The notes: generated from the sequence alone by a model not told the origin. 64,000 nt of DNA from Lasioglossum baleicum (GCF_051020765.1 NW_027469106.1:62001-126000), one strand, 5' to 3'; positions 46,401-60,134 are shown, numbered from the stretch's first letter. Numbers and translations are program-made.

Positions 46401-49400
46401 AGATTTCTTGGGATGCGCATGCGCAGGTTTTTTGGGATGCGCATGGCTAGTCGAGCAAATACACGTGCGAGAGGATGCATCCCGCAGGCTAGTCGAGTAA
46501 AAACACGTGCGAGAGGATGCATCCTGCAGGCTAGTCGAGTAAAAACACGAGCGAGAGGATGCATCCCGCAGGCTAGTCGAGTAAAAACACGTGCGAGAGG
46601 ATGCATCCCGCAGGCTAGTCGAGTAAAAACACGTGCAAGAGGATGCTTCCCGCAGGCTAGTCGAGTAAAAACACGTGCGAGAGGATGCATCCCGCAGGCT
46701 AGTCGAGTAAAAACACGTGCGAGAGGATGCATCCCGCAGGCTAGTCGAGTAAAAACACGTGCGAGAGGATGCATCCCGCAGGCTAGTCGAGTAAAAACAC
46801 GTGCGAGAGGATGCATCCCGCAGGCTAGTGGAGTAAAAACACGTGCGAGAGGATGCATCCCGCAGGCTAGTCGAATAAAAACACGTGCGAGACGATGCAT
46901 CCCGCAGCCTAGACGAGTAAAAACACGTGCGAGAGGATGCATCCCGCAGGCTAGTCGAGTAGAAACACGTGCAAGAGGATGCTTCCCGCAGGCTAGTCGA
47001 GTAAAAACACGTGCGTGAGGATGCATCCCGCAGGCTAGTCGAGTAAAAACACGTGCGAGAGGATGCTTCCCGCAGGCTAGTCGAGTAAAAACACGTGCGA
47101 GAGGATGCATCCCGCATGCTAGTCGAGTAAAAACACGTGCAAGAGGATGCTTCCCGCAGGCTAGTCGAGTAAAAACACGTGCGAGAGGATGCATCCCGCA
47201 GGCTAGTCGAGCAAAAACACGTGCGAGAGGATGCATCCCGCAGGCTAGTCGAGCAAAAACACGTGCGAGAGGATGCATCCCGCAGGCTAGTCGAGTAAAA
47301 ACACGTGCGAGAGGATGCATCCTGCAGGCTAGTCGAGTAAAAACACGTGCGAGAGGATGCATCCCGCAGGCTAGTCGAGTAAAAACACGTGCGAGGTTTT
47401 GTGGGATGCGCATGCGCAGGTTTTTTGGGATGCGCATGCCTAGTCGAGCAAAAACACGTGCGAGAGGATGCATCCCGCAGGCTAGTCGAGTAAAAACACG
47501 TGCGAAAGGATGCATCCCGCAGGCTAGTCGAGCACAAACACGTGCGAGGTTTTGTGGGATGCGCATGCGCAGGTTTTGTGGGATGCGCATGCGCAGATTT
47601 TTTGGGACGCGCATGCGCAGGTTTTTTGGGATGCGCATGGCTAGTCGAGCAAAAACACGTGCGAGAGGATGCATCCCGCAGGCTAGTCGAGTAAAAACAC
47701 GTGCGAGGTTTTGTGGGATGCGCATGCGCAGGTTTTTTGGGATGCGCATGCGCAGGTTTTTTGGGATGCGCATGCCTAGGCGAGCAAAAACACGTGCGAG
47801 AGGATGCATCCCGCAGGCTAGTCGAGTAAAAACACGTGCGAAAGGATGCATCCCGCAGGCTAGTCGAGCACAAACACGTGCGAGGTTTTGTGGGATGCGC
47901 ATGCGCAGGTTTTGTGGGATGCGCATGCGCAGATTTTTTGGGATGCGCATGCGCAGGTTTTTTGGGATGCGCATGGCTAGTCGAGCAAAAACACGTGCGA
48001 GAGGATGCATCCCGCAGGCTAGTCGAGTAAAAACACGTGCGAGGTTTTGTGGGATGCGCATGCGCAGGTTTTTTGGGATGCGCATGCGCAGGTTTTTTGG
48101 GATGCGCATGCCTAGGCGAGCAAAAACACGTGCGAGAGGATGCATCCCGCAGGCTAGTCGAGCAAAAACACGTGCGAGAGGATGCATCCCGCAGGCTAGT
48201 CGAGTAAAAACACGTGCGAGAAGATGCATCCCGCAGGCTAGTCGAGCACAAACACGTGCGAGAGGATGCATCCCGCAGGCTAGTCGAGCAAAAACACGTG
48301 CGAGAGGATGCATCCCGCAGGCTAGTCGAGTAAAAACACGTGCGAAAGGATGCATCCCGCGGCTAGTCGAGCACAAACACGTGCGAGGTTTTGTGGGATG
48401 CGCATGCGCAGGTTTTGTGGGATGCGCATGCGCAGATTTCTTGGGATGCGCATGCGCAGGTTTTTTGGGATGCGCATGGCTAGTCGAGCAAAAACACGTG
48501 CGAGAGGATGCATCCCGCAGGCTAGTCGAGTAAAAACACTTGCGAGGTTTCGTGGGATGCGCATGCGCAGGTTTCGTGGGATGCGCATGCGCAGGTTTTG
48601 TGGGATGCGCATGCGCAGATTTCTTGGGATGCGCATGCGCAGGTTTTTTGGGATGCGCATGGCTAGTCGAGCAAATACACGTGCGAGAGGATGCATCCCG
48701 CAGGCTAGTCGAGTAAAAACACGTGCGAGAGGATGCATCCTGCAGGCTAGTCGAGTAAAAACACGTGCGAGAGGATGCATCCCGCAGGCTAGTCGAGTAA
48801 AAACACGTGCGAGAGGATGCTTCCCGCAGGCTAGTCGAGTAAAAACACGTGCGAGAGGATGCATCCCGCAGGCTAGTCGAGTAAAAACACGTGCGAGAGG
48901 ATGCATCCCGCAGGCTAGTCGAGTAAAAACACGTGCGAGAGGATGCATCCCGCAGGCTAGTCGAGTAAAAACACGTGCGAGAGGATGCATCCCGCAGGCT
49001 AGTGGAGTAAAAACACGTGCGAGAGGATGCATCCCGCAGGCTAGTCGAATAAAAACACGTGCGAGACGATGCATCCCGCAGCCTAGACGAGTAAAAACAC
49101 GTGCGAGAGGATGCATCCCGCAGGCTAGTCGAGTAGAAACACGTGCAAGAGGATGCTTCCCGCAGGCTAGTCGAGTAAAAACACGTGCGTGAGGATGCAT
49201 CCCGCAGGCTAGTCGAGTAAAAACACGTGCGAGAGGATGCTTCCCGCAGGCTAGTCGAGTAAAAACACGTGCGAGAGGATGCATCCCGCATGCTAGTCGA
49301 GTAAAAACACGTGCAAGAGGATGCTTCCCGCAGGCTAGTCGAGTAAAAACACGTGCGAGAGGATGCATCCCGCAGGCTAGTCGAGCAAAAACACGTGCGA

Positions 49401-52400
49401 GAGGATGCATCCCGCAGGCTAGTCGAGCAAAAACACGTGCGAGAGGATGCATCCCGCAGGCTAGTCGAGTAAAAACACGTGCGAGAGGATGCATCCTGCA
49501 GGCTAGTCGAGTAAAAACACGTGCGAGAGGATGCATCCCGCAGGCTAGTCGAGTAAAAACACGTGCGAGAGTATGCATCCCGCAGGCTAGTCGAGTAAAA
49601 ACACGTGCGAGAGGATGCATCCCGCAGGCTAGTCGAGTAAAAACACGTGCGAGGTTTTGTGGGATGCGCATGCGCAGGTTTTGTGGGATGCGCATGCGCA
49701 GGTTTTGTGGGATGCGCATGCGCAGGTTTTTTGGGATGCGCATGTGCAGGTTTTTTGGGATGCGCATGGCTAGTCGAGCAAAAACACGTGCGAGAGGATG
49801 TATCCCGCAGGCTAGTCGAGTAAAAACACGTGCGAGAGGATGCATCCCGCAGGCTAGTCGAGTAAAAACACGTGCGAGAGGATGCATCCCGCAGGCTAGT
49901 CGAGTAAAAACACGTGCGAGGTTTTGTGGGATGCGCATGCGCAGGTTTTGTGGGATGCGCATGCGCAGGTTTTGTGGGATGCGCATGCGCAGGTTTTGTG
50001 GGATGCGCATGCGCAGGTTTTTTGGGATGCGCATGTGCAGGTTTTTTGGGATGCGCATGGCTAGTCGAGCAAAAACACGTGCGAGAGGATGCATCCCGCA
50101 GGCTAGTCGAGTAAAAACACGTGCGAGAGGATGCATCCCGCAGGCTAGTCGAGCACAAACACGTGCGAGAGGATGCATCCCGCAGGCTAGTCGAGTAAAA
50201 ACACGTGCGAGAGGATGCATCCCGCAGGCTAGTCGAGTAAAAACACGTGCGAGGTTTTGTGGGATGCGCATGCGCAGGTTTTGTGGGATTTGCATGCGCA
50301 GGTTTTTTGGGATGCGCATGTGCAGGTTTTTTTTTTGGGATGCGCATGGCTAGTAGAGCAAAAACACGTGCGAGAGGATGCATCCCGCAGGCTAGTCGAG
50401 CAAAAACACGTGCGAGAGGATGCATCCCGCAGGCTAGTCGAGTAAAAACACGTGCGAAAGGATGCATCCCGCAGGCTAGTCGAGCACAAACACGTGCGAG
50501 GTTTTGTGGGATGCGCATGCGCAGGTTTTGTGGGATGCGCATGCGCAGATTTTTTGGGATGCGCATGCGCAGGTTTTTTGGGATGCGCATGGCTAGTCGA
50601 GCAAAAACACGTGCGAGAGGATGCATCCCGCAGGCTAGTCGAGTAAAAACACTTGCGAGGTTTCGTGGGATGCGCATGCGCAGGTTTCGTGGGATGCGCA
50701 TGCGCAGGTTTTGTGGGATGCGCATGCGCAGATTTCTTGGGATGCGCATGCGCAGGTTTTTTGGGATGCGCATGGCTAGTCGAGCAAATACACGTGCGAG
50801 AGGATGCATCCCGCAGGCTAGTCGAGTAAAAACACGTGCGAGAGGATGCATCCTGCAGGCTAGTCGAGTAAAAACACGAGCGAGAGGATGCATCCCGCAG
50901 GCTAGTCGAGTAAAAACACGTGCGAGAGGATGCATCCCGCAGGCTAGTCGAGTAAAAACACGTGCAAGAGGATGCTTCCCGCAGGCTAGTCGAGTAAAAA
51001 CACGTGCGAGAGGATGCATCCCGCAGGCTAGTCGAGTAAAAACACGTGCGAGAGGATGCATCCCGCAGGCTAGTCGAGTAAAAACACGTGCGAGAGGATG
51101 CATCCCGCAGGCTAGTCGAGTAAAAACACGTGCGAGAGGATGCATCCCGCAGGCTAGTGGAGTAAAAACACGTGCGAGAGGATGCATCCCGCAGGCTAGT
51201 CGAATAAAAACACGTGCGAGACGATGCATCCCGCAGCCTAGACGAGTAAAAACACGTGCGAGAGGATGCATCCCGCAGGCTAGTCGAGTAGAAACACGTG
51301 CAAGAGGATGCTTCCCGCAGGCTAGTCGAGTAAAAACACGTGCGTGAGGATGCATCCCGCAGGCTAGTCGAGTAAAAACACGTGCGAGAGGATGCTTCCC
51401 GCAGGCTAGTCGAGTAAAAACACGTGCGAGAGGATGCATCCCGCATGCTAGTCGAGTAAAAACACGTGCAAGAGGATGCTTCCCGCAGGCTAGTCGAGTA
51501 AAAACACGTGCGAGAGGATGCATCCCGCAGGCTAGTCGAGCAAAAACACGTGCGAGAGGATGCATCCCGCAGGCTAGTCGAGCAAAAACACGTGCGAGAG
51601 GATGCATCCCGCTGGCTAGTCGAGTAAAAACACGTGCGAGAGGATGCATCCTGCAGGCTAGTCGAGTAAAAACACGTGCGAGAGGATGCATCCCGCAGGC
51701 TAGTCGAGTAAAAACACGTGCGAGGTTTTGTGGGATGCGCATGCGCAGGTTTTTTGGGATGCGCATGCCTAGTCGAGCAAAAACACGTGCGAGAGGATGC
51801 ATCCCGCAGGCTAGTCGAGTAAAAACACGTGCGAAAGGATGCATCCCGCAGGCTAGTCGAGCACAAACACGTGCGAGGTTTTGTGGGATGCGCATGCGCA
51901 GGTTTTGTGGGATGCGCATGCGCAGATTTTTTGGGACGCGCATGCGCAGGTTTTTTGGGATGCGCATGGCTAGTCGAGCAAAAACACGTGCGAGAGGATG
52001 CATCCCGCAGGCTAGTCGAGTAAAAACACGTGCGAGGTTTTGTGGGATGCGCATGCGCAGGTTTTTTGGGATGCGCATGCGCAGATTTTTTGGGACGCGC
52101 ATGCGCAGGTTTTTTGGGATGCGCATGGCTAGTCGAGCAAAAACACGTGCGAGAGGATGCATCCCGCAGGCTAGTCGAGTAAAAACACGTGCGAGGTTTT
52201 GTGGGATGCGCATGCGCAGGTTTTTTGGGATGCGCATGCGCAGGTTTTTTGGGATGCGCATGCCTAGGCGAGCAAAAACACGTGCGAGAGGATGCATCCC
52301 GCAGGCTAGTCGAGTAAAAACACGTGCGAAAGGATGCATCCCGCAGGCTAGTCGAGCACAAACACGTGCGAGGTTTTGTGGGATGCGCATGCGCAGGTTT

Positions 52401-55400
52401 TGTGGGATGCGCATTGCGCAAATTTTTTGGGATGCGCATGCGCAGGTTTTTTTTTTGGGATGCGCATGGCTAGTAGAGCAAAAACACGTGCGAGAGGATG
52501 CATCCCGCAGGCTAGTCGAGCAAAAACACGTGCGAGAGGATGCATCCCGCAGGCTAGTCGAGTAAAAACACGTACGAAAGGATGCATCCCGCAGGCTAGT
52601 CGAGCACAAACACGTGCGAGGTTTTGTGGGATGCGCATGCGCAGGTTTTGTGGGATGCGCATGCGCAGATTTTTTGGGATGCGCATGCGCAGGTTTTTTG
52701 GGATGCGCATGGCTAGTCGAGCAAAAACACGTGCGAGAGGATGCATCCCGCAGGCTAGTCGAGTAAAAACACGTGCGAGGTTTTGTGGGATGCGCATGCG
52801 CAGGTTTTTTGGGATGCGCATGCGCAGGTTTTTTGGGATGCGCATGCCTAGGCGAGCAAAAACACGTGCGAGAGGATGCATCCCGCAGGCTAGGCGAGCA
52901 AAAACACGTGCGAGAGGATGCATCCCGCAGGCTAGTCGAGCAAAAACACGTGCGAGAGGATGCATCCCGCAGGCTAGTCGAGTAAAAACACGTGCGAGAA
53001 GATGCATCCCGCAGGCTAGTCGAGCACTAACACGTGCGAGAGGATGCATCCCGCAGGCTAGTCGAGCAAAAACACGTGCGAGAGGATGCATCCCGCAGGC
53101 TAGTCGAGTAAAAACACGTGCGAAAGGATGCATCCCGCGGCTAGTCGAGCACAAACACGTGCGAGGTTTTGTGGGATGCGCATGCGCAGGTTTTGTGGGA
53201 TGCGCATGCGCAGATTTCTTGGGATGCGCATGCGCAGGTTTTTTGGGATGCGCATGGCTAGTCGAGCAAAAACACGTGCGAGAGGATGCATCCCGCAGGC
53301 TAGTCGAGTAAAAACACTTGCGAGGTTTCGTGGGATGCGCATGCGCAGGTTTCGTGGGATGCGCATGCGCAGGTTTTGTGGGATGCGCATGCGCAGATTT
53401 CTTGGGATGCGCATGCGCAGGTTTTTTGGGATGCGCATGGCTAGTCGAGCAAATACACGTGCGAGAGGATGCATCCCGCAGGCTAGTCGAGTAAAAACAC
53501 GTGCGAGAGGATGCATCCTGCAGGCTAGTCGAGTAAAAACACGAGCGAGAGGATGCATCCCGCAGGCTAGTCGAGTAAAAACACGTGCGAGAGGATGCAT
53601 CCCGCAGGCTAGTCGAGTAAAAACACGTGCAAGAGGATGCTTCCCGCAGGCTAGTCGAGTAAAAACACGTGCGAGAGGATGCATCCCGCAGGCTAGTCGA
53701 GTAAAAACACGTGCGAGAGGATGCATCCCGCAGGCTAGTCGAGTAAAAACACGTGCGAGAGGATGCATCCCGCAGGCTAGTCGAGTAAAAACACGTGCGA
53801 GAGGATGCATCCCGCAGGCTAGTGGAGTAAAAACACGTGCGAGAGGATGCATCCCGCAGGCTAGTCGAATAAAAACACGTGCGAGACGATGCATCCCGCA
53901 GCCTAGACGAGTAAAAACACGTGCGAGAGGATGCATCCCGCAGGCTAGTCGAGTAGAAACACGTGCAAGAGGATGCTTCCCGCAGGCTAGTCGAGTAAAA
54001 ACACGTGCGTGAGGATGCATCCCGCAGGCTAGTCGAGTAAAAACACGTGCGAGAGGATGCTTCCCGCAGGCTAGTCGAGTAAAAACACGTGCGAGAGGAT
54101 GCATCCCGCATGCTAGTCGAGTAAAAACACGTGCAAGAGGATGCTTCCCGCAGGCTAGTCGAGTAAAAACACGTGCGAGAGGATGCATCCCGCAGGCTAG
54201 TCGAGCAAAAACACGTGCGAGAGGATGCATCCCGCAGGCTAGTCGAGCAAAAACACGTGCGAGAGGATGCATCCCGCAGGCTAGTCGAGTAAAAACACGT
54301 GCGAGAGGATGCATCCTGCAGGCTAGTCGAGTAAAAACACGTGCGAGAGGATGCATCCCGCAGGCTAGTCGAGTAAAAACACGTGCGAGAGTATGCATCC
54401 CGCAGGCTAGTCGAGTAAAAACACGTGCGAGAGGATGCATCCCGCAGGCTAGTCGAGTAAAAACACGTGCGAGAGGATGCATCCCGCAGGCTAGTCGAGC
54501 AAAAACACGTGCGAGAGGATGCATCCCGCAGGCTAGTCGAGTAAAAACACGTGCGAAAGGATGCATCCCGCAGGCTAGTCGAGCACAAACACGTGCGAGG
54601 TTTTGTGGGATGCGCATGCGCAGGTTTTGTGGGATGCGCATGCGCAGATTTTTTGGGATGCGCATGCGCAGGTTTTTTGGGATGCGCATGGCTAGTCGAG
54701 CAAAAACACGTGCGAGAGGATGCATCCCGCAGGCTAGTCGAGTAAAAACACGTGCGAGGTTTTGTGGGATGCGCATGCGCAGGTTTTTTGGGATGCGCAT
54801 GCGCAGGTTTTTTGGGATGCGCATGCCTAGGCGAGCAAAAACACGTGCGAGAGGATGCATCCCGCAGGCTAGTCGAGCAAAAACACGTGCGAGAGGATGC
54901 ATCCCGCAGGCTAGTCGAGTAAAAACACGTGCGAGAAGATGCATCCCGCAGGCTAGTCGAGCACAAACACGTGCGAGAGGATGCATCCCGCAGGCTAGTC
55001 GAGCAAAAACACGTGCGAGAGGATGCATCCCGCAGGCTAGTCGAGTAAAAACACGTGCGAAAGGATGCATCCCGCGGCTAGTCGAGCACAAACACGTGCG
55101 AGGTTTTGTGGGATGCGCATGCGCAGGTTTTGTGGGATGCGCATGCGCAGATTTCTTGGGATGCGCATGCGCAGGTTTTTTGGGATGCGCATGGCTAGTC
55201 GAGCAAAAACACGTGCGAGAGGATGCATCCCGCAGGCTAGTCGAGTAAAAACACTTGCGAGGTTTCGTGGGATGCGCATGCGCAGGTTTCGTGGGATGCG
55301 CATGCGCAGGTTTTGTGGGATGCGCATGCGCAGATTTCTTGGGATGCGCATGCGCAGGTTTTTTGGGATGCGCATGGCTAGTCGAGCAAATACGCGTGCG

Positions 55401-55691
55401 AGAGGATGCATCCCGCAGGCTAGTCGAGTAAAAACACGTGCGAGAGGATGCATCCTGCAGGCTAGTCGAGTAAAAACACGAGCGAGAGGATGCATCCCGC
55501 AGGCTAGTCGAGTAAAAACACGTGCGAGAGGATGCATCCCGCAGGCTAGTCGAGTAAAAACACGTGCAAGAGGATGCTTCCCGCAGGCTAGTCGAGTAAA
55601 AACACGTGCGAGAGGATGCATCCCGCAGGCTAGTCGAGTAAAAACACGTGCGAGAGGATGCATCCCGCAGGCTAGTCGAGTAAAAACACGT
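37493..55691. repeat. Super-repeat copy S2, 18,199 bp
   Basis: B runs lie at the S1 positions plus 18,199 (37666 is 19467 shifted, 38437 is 20238 shifted, and so on). Rare variants of S1 are reproduced: T at 27297/45496, TT at 32091/50290, T at 33414/51613, A at 34375/52574, T at 34829/53028, the inserted T at 34215/52414 and the T10 tracts. I saw no difference in the stretches compared, but I did not compare every base. Such identity implies a very recent duplication or an assembly artefact. Confidence 0.92.
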
Positions 55692-58600
55692 GCGAGAGGA
55701 TGCATCCCGCAGGCTAGTCGAGTAAAAACACGTGCGAGAGGATGCATCCCGCAGGCTAGTCGAGTAAAAACACGTGCAAGAGGATGCTTCCCGCAGGCTA
55801 GTCGAGTAAAAACACGTGCGAGAGGATGCATCCCGCAGGCTAGTCGAGTAAAAACACTTGCGAGGTTTCGTGGGATGCGCATGCGCAGGTTTCGTGGGAT
55901 GCGCATGCGCAGGTTTTGTGGGATGCGCATGCGCAGATTTCTTGGGATGCGCATGCGCAGGTTTTTTGGGATGCGCATGGCTAGTCGAGCAAATACACGT
56001 GCGAGAGGATGCATCCCGCAGGCTAGTCGAGTAAAAACACGTGCGAGAGGATGCATCCTGCAGGCTAGTCGAGTAAAAACACGAGCGAGAGGATGCATCC
56101 CGCAGGCTAGTCGAGTAAAAACACGTGCGAGAGGATGCATCCCGCAGGCTAGTCGAGTAGAAACACGTGCAAGAGGATGCTTCCCGCAGGCTAGTCGAGT
56201 AAAAACACGTGCGTGAGGATGCATCCCGCAGGCTAGTCGAGTAAAAACACGTGCGAGAGGATGCTTCCCGCAGGCTAGTCGAGTAAAAACACGTGCGAGA
56301 GGATGCATCCCGCATGCTAGTCGAGTAAAAACACGTGCAAGAGGATGCTTCCCGCAGGCTAGTCGAGTAAAAACACGTGCGAGAGGATGCATCCCGCAGG
56401 CTAGTCGAGCAAAAACACGTGCGAGAGGATGCATCCCGCAGGCTAGTCGAGCAAAAACACGTGCGAGAGGATGCATCCCGCAGGCTAGTCGAGTAAAAAC
56501 ACGTGCGAGAGGATGCATCCTGCAGGCTAGTCGAGTAAAAACACGTGCGAGAGGATGCATCCCGCAGGCTAGTCGAGTAAAAACACGTGCGAGAGTATGC
56601 ATCCCGCAGGCTAGTCGAGTAAAAACACTTGCGAGGTTTCGTGGGATGCGCATGCGCAGGTTTCGTGGGATGCGCATGCGCAGGTTTTTTGGGATGCGCA
56701 TGGCTAGTCGAGCAAATACACGTGCGAGAGGATGCATCCCGCAGGGTAGTCGAGTAAAAACACGTGCAAGAGGATGCTTCCCGCAGGCTAGTCGAGTAAA
56801 AACACGTGCGAGAGGATGCATCCCGCAGGCTAGTCGAGCAAAAACACGTGCGAGAGGATGCATCCCGCAGGCTAGTCGAGCAAAAACACGTGCGAGAGGA
56901 TGCATCCCGCAGGCTAGTCGAGTAAAAACACGTGCGAGAGGATGCATCCTGCAGGCTAGTCGAGTAAAAACACGTGCGAGAGGATGCATCCCGCAGGCTA
57001 GTCGAGTAAAAACACGTGCGAGAGTATGCATCCCGCAGGCTAGTCGAGTAAAAACACTTGCGAGGTTTCGTGGGATGCGCATGCGCAGGTTTCGTGGGAT
57101 GCGCATGCGCAGGTTTTTTGGGATGCGCATGGCTAGTCGAGCAAATACACGTGCGAGAGGATGCATCCCGCAGGGTAGTCGAGTAAAAACACGTGCGAGA
57201 GGATGCATCCCGCAGGCTAGTCGAGTAAAAACACGTGCAAGAGGATGCTTCCCGCAGGCTAGTCGAGTAAAAACACGTGCGAGGTTTTGTGGGATGCGCA
57301 TGCGCAGGTTTTGTGGGATGCGCATGCGCAGATTTTTTGGGATGCGCATGCGCAGGTTTTTTGGGATGCGCATGGCTAGTCGAGCAAAAACACGTGCGAG
57401 AGGATGCATCCCGCAGGCTAGTCGAGTAAAAACACGTGCGAGAGGATGCATCCCGCAGGCTAGTCGAGTAAAAACACGTGCGAGAGGATGCATCCCGCAG
57501 GCTAGTGGAGTAAAAACACGTGCGAGAGGATGCATCCCGCAGGCTAGTCGAATAAAAACACGTGCGAGACGATGCATCCCGCAGCCTAGACGAGTAAAAA
57601 CACGTGCGAGAGGATGCATCCCGCAGGCTAGTCGAGTAAAAACACGTGCGAGAGGATGCATCCCGCAGGCTAGTCGAGTAAAAACACGTGCGAGAGGATG
57701 CATCCCGCAGGCTAGTAGAGTAAAAACACGTGCGAGGTTTTGTGGGATGCGCATGCGCAGGTTTTGTGGGATGCGCATGCGCAGGTTTTTTGGGATGCGC
57801 ATGTGCAGGTTTTTTGGGATGCGCATGGCTAGTCGAGCAAAAACACGTGCGAGAGGATGCATCCCGCAGGCTAGTCGAGTGAAAACACGTGCGAGAGGAT
57901 GCATCCCGCAGACTAGTCGAGTAAAAACACGTGCGAGGTTTTGTGGGATGCGCATACGCAGGTTTTGTGGGATGCGCATGCGCAGGTTTATTGGGATGCG
58001 CATGCGCAGGTTTTTTGGGATGCGCATGGCTAGTCGAGCAAAAACACGTGCGAGAGGATGCATCCCGCAGGCTAGTCGAGTAAAAACACGTGCGAGAGGA
58101 TGCATCCCGCAGGCTAGTCGAGTAAAAACACGTGCGAGAGGATGCATCCCGCAGGCTAGTCGAGTAAAAACACGTGCGAGGTTTTGTGGGATGCGCATGC
58201 GCAGGTTTTGTGGGATGCGCATGCGCAGGTTTTTTGGGATGCGCATGTGCAGGTTTTTTGGGATGCGCATGGCTAGTCGAGCAAAAACACGTGCGAGAGG
58301 ATGCATCCCGCAGGCTAGTCGAGTGAAAACACGTGCGAGAGGATGCTTCCCGCAGGCTAGTCGAGTAAAAACACGTGCGAGAGGATGCATCCCGCAGGCT
58401 AGTGGAGTAAAAACACGTGCGAGAGGATGCATCCCGCAGGCTAGTCGAATAAAAACACGTGCGAGACGATGCATCCCGCAGCCTAGACGAGTAAAAACAC
58501 GTGCGAGAGGATGCATCCCGCAGGCTAGTCGAGCAAAACCACGTGCGAGAGGATGCATCCCGCAGGCTAGTCGAGTAAAAACACGTGCGAGAGGATGCAT

Positions 58601-58837
58601 CCTGCAGGCTAGTCGAGTAAAAACACGAGCGAGAGGATGCATCCCGCAGGCTAGTCGAGTAAAAACACGTGCGAGAGGATGCATCCCGCAGGCTAGTCGA
58701 GTAAAAACACGTGCAAGAGGATGCTTCCCGCAGGCTAGTCGAGTAAAAACACGTGCGAGAGGATGCATCCCGCAGGCTAGTCGAGTAAAAACACGTGCGA
58801 GAGGATGCTTCCCGCAGGCTAGTCGAGTAAAAACACG
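55692..58837. repeat. Super-repeat copy S3, unaltered 5' part
   Basis: Continues the 18,199-bp period for a further 3,146 bp, with B runs at 55865, 56636, 57065, 57284, 57737, 57938 and 58181. The match to S2 stops at 58838, where ACGAGCGAGAGG replaces the ACGTGCGAAAGG found at 40639 onward. Confidence 0.9.
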
Positions 58838-60134
58838 AGCGAGAGGATGCATCCCGCAGGCTAGTCGAGTAAAAACACGTGCGAGAGGATGCATCCCGCA
58901 TGCTAGTCGAGTAAAAACACGTGCAAGAGGATGCTTCCCGCAGGCTAGTCGAGTAAAAACACGTGCGAGAGGATGCATCCCGCAGGCTAGTCGAGCAAAA
59001 ACACGTGCGAGAGGATGCATCCCGCAGGCTAGTCGAGCAAAAACACGTGCGAGAGGATGCATCCCGCAGGCTAGTCGAGTAAAAACACGTGCGAGAGGAT
59101 GCATCCTGCAGGCTAGTCGAGTAAAAACACGTGCGAGAGGATGCATCCCGCAGGCTAGTCGAGTAAAAACACGTGCGAGAGTATGCATCCCGCAGGCTAG
59201 TCGAGTAAAAACACTTGCGAGGTTTCGTGGGATGCGCATGCGCAGGTTTCGTGGGATGCGCATGCGCAGGTTTTTTGGGATGCGCATGGCTAGTCGAGCA
59301 AATACACGTGCGAGAGGATGCATCCCGCAGGGTAGTCGAGTAAAAACACGTGCGAGAGGATGCATCCCGCAGGCTAGTCGAGTAAAAACACGTGCAAGAG
59401 GATGCATCCCGCAGGCTAGTCGAGTAAAAACACGTGCGAGGTTTTGTGGGATGCGCATGCGCAGGTTTTGTGGGATGCGCATGCGCAGGTTTTTTGGGAT
59501 GCGCATGTGCAGGTTTTTTGGGATGCGCATGGCTAGTCGAGCAAAAACACGTGCGAGAGGATGCATCCCGCAGGCTAGTCGAGTGAAAACACGTGCGAGA
59601 GGATGCTTCCCGCAGGCTAGTCGAGTAAAAACACGTGCGAGAGGATGCATCCCGCAGGCTAGTGGAGTAAAAACACGAGCGAGAGGATGCATCCCGCAGG
59701 CTAGTCGAGTAAAAACACGTGCGAGAGGATGCATCCCGCAGGCTAGTCGAGTAAAAACACGTGCAAGAGGATGCTTCCCGCAGGCTAGTCGAGTAAAAAC
59801 ACGTGCGAGAGGATGCATCCCGCAGGCTAGTCGAGTAAAAACACTTGCGAGGTTTCGTGGGATGCGCATGCGCAGGTTTCGTGGGATGCGCATGCGCAGG
59901 TTTTGTGGGATGCGCATGCGCAGATTTCTTGGGATGCGCATGCGCAGGTTTTTTGGGATGCGCATGGCTAGTTGAGCAAATACACGTGCGAGAGGATGCA
60001 TCCCGCAGGCTAGTCGAGTAAAAACACGTGCGAGAGGATGCATCCTGCAGGCTAGTCGAGTAAAAACACGAGCGAGAGGATGCATCCCGCAGGCTAGTCG
60101 AGTAAAAACACGTGCGAGAGGATGCATCCCGCAG
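58838..60134. repeat. Inserted or converted H-type block in S3
   Basis: Between the points where S3 leaves and rejoins S2, the offset to S2 rises from 18,199 to 19,474, a net gain of 1,275 bp. The new stretch carries B runs at 59222 (67 bp), 59441 (91 bp) and 59852 (115 bp), with A runs of 22, 3, 7 and 4 units. That order and spacing match 18837, 19056 and 19467 at an offset of 40,385 (and 14805, 15024, 15435 equally well). It looks like a donor segment of H3/S1 type brought in by unequal exchange or gene conversion. A C-to-T change at 59973 gives GTTGAG. Confidence 0.85.

Noticed and set aside
34901..52609. Minus-strand open frame of 5,902 codons and its relatives (53100-63665, 55037-62899, 36838-42711) as giant repeat proteins
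   Set aside because: They translate the satellite units and switch between two stop-free frames at indels. They end just where an indel exposes the third frame. Overlapping open frames exist on the plus strand, the variants change amino acids freely, and there are no non-repeat ends, promoter or introns.
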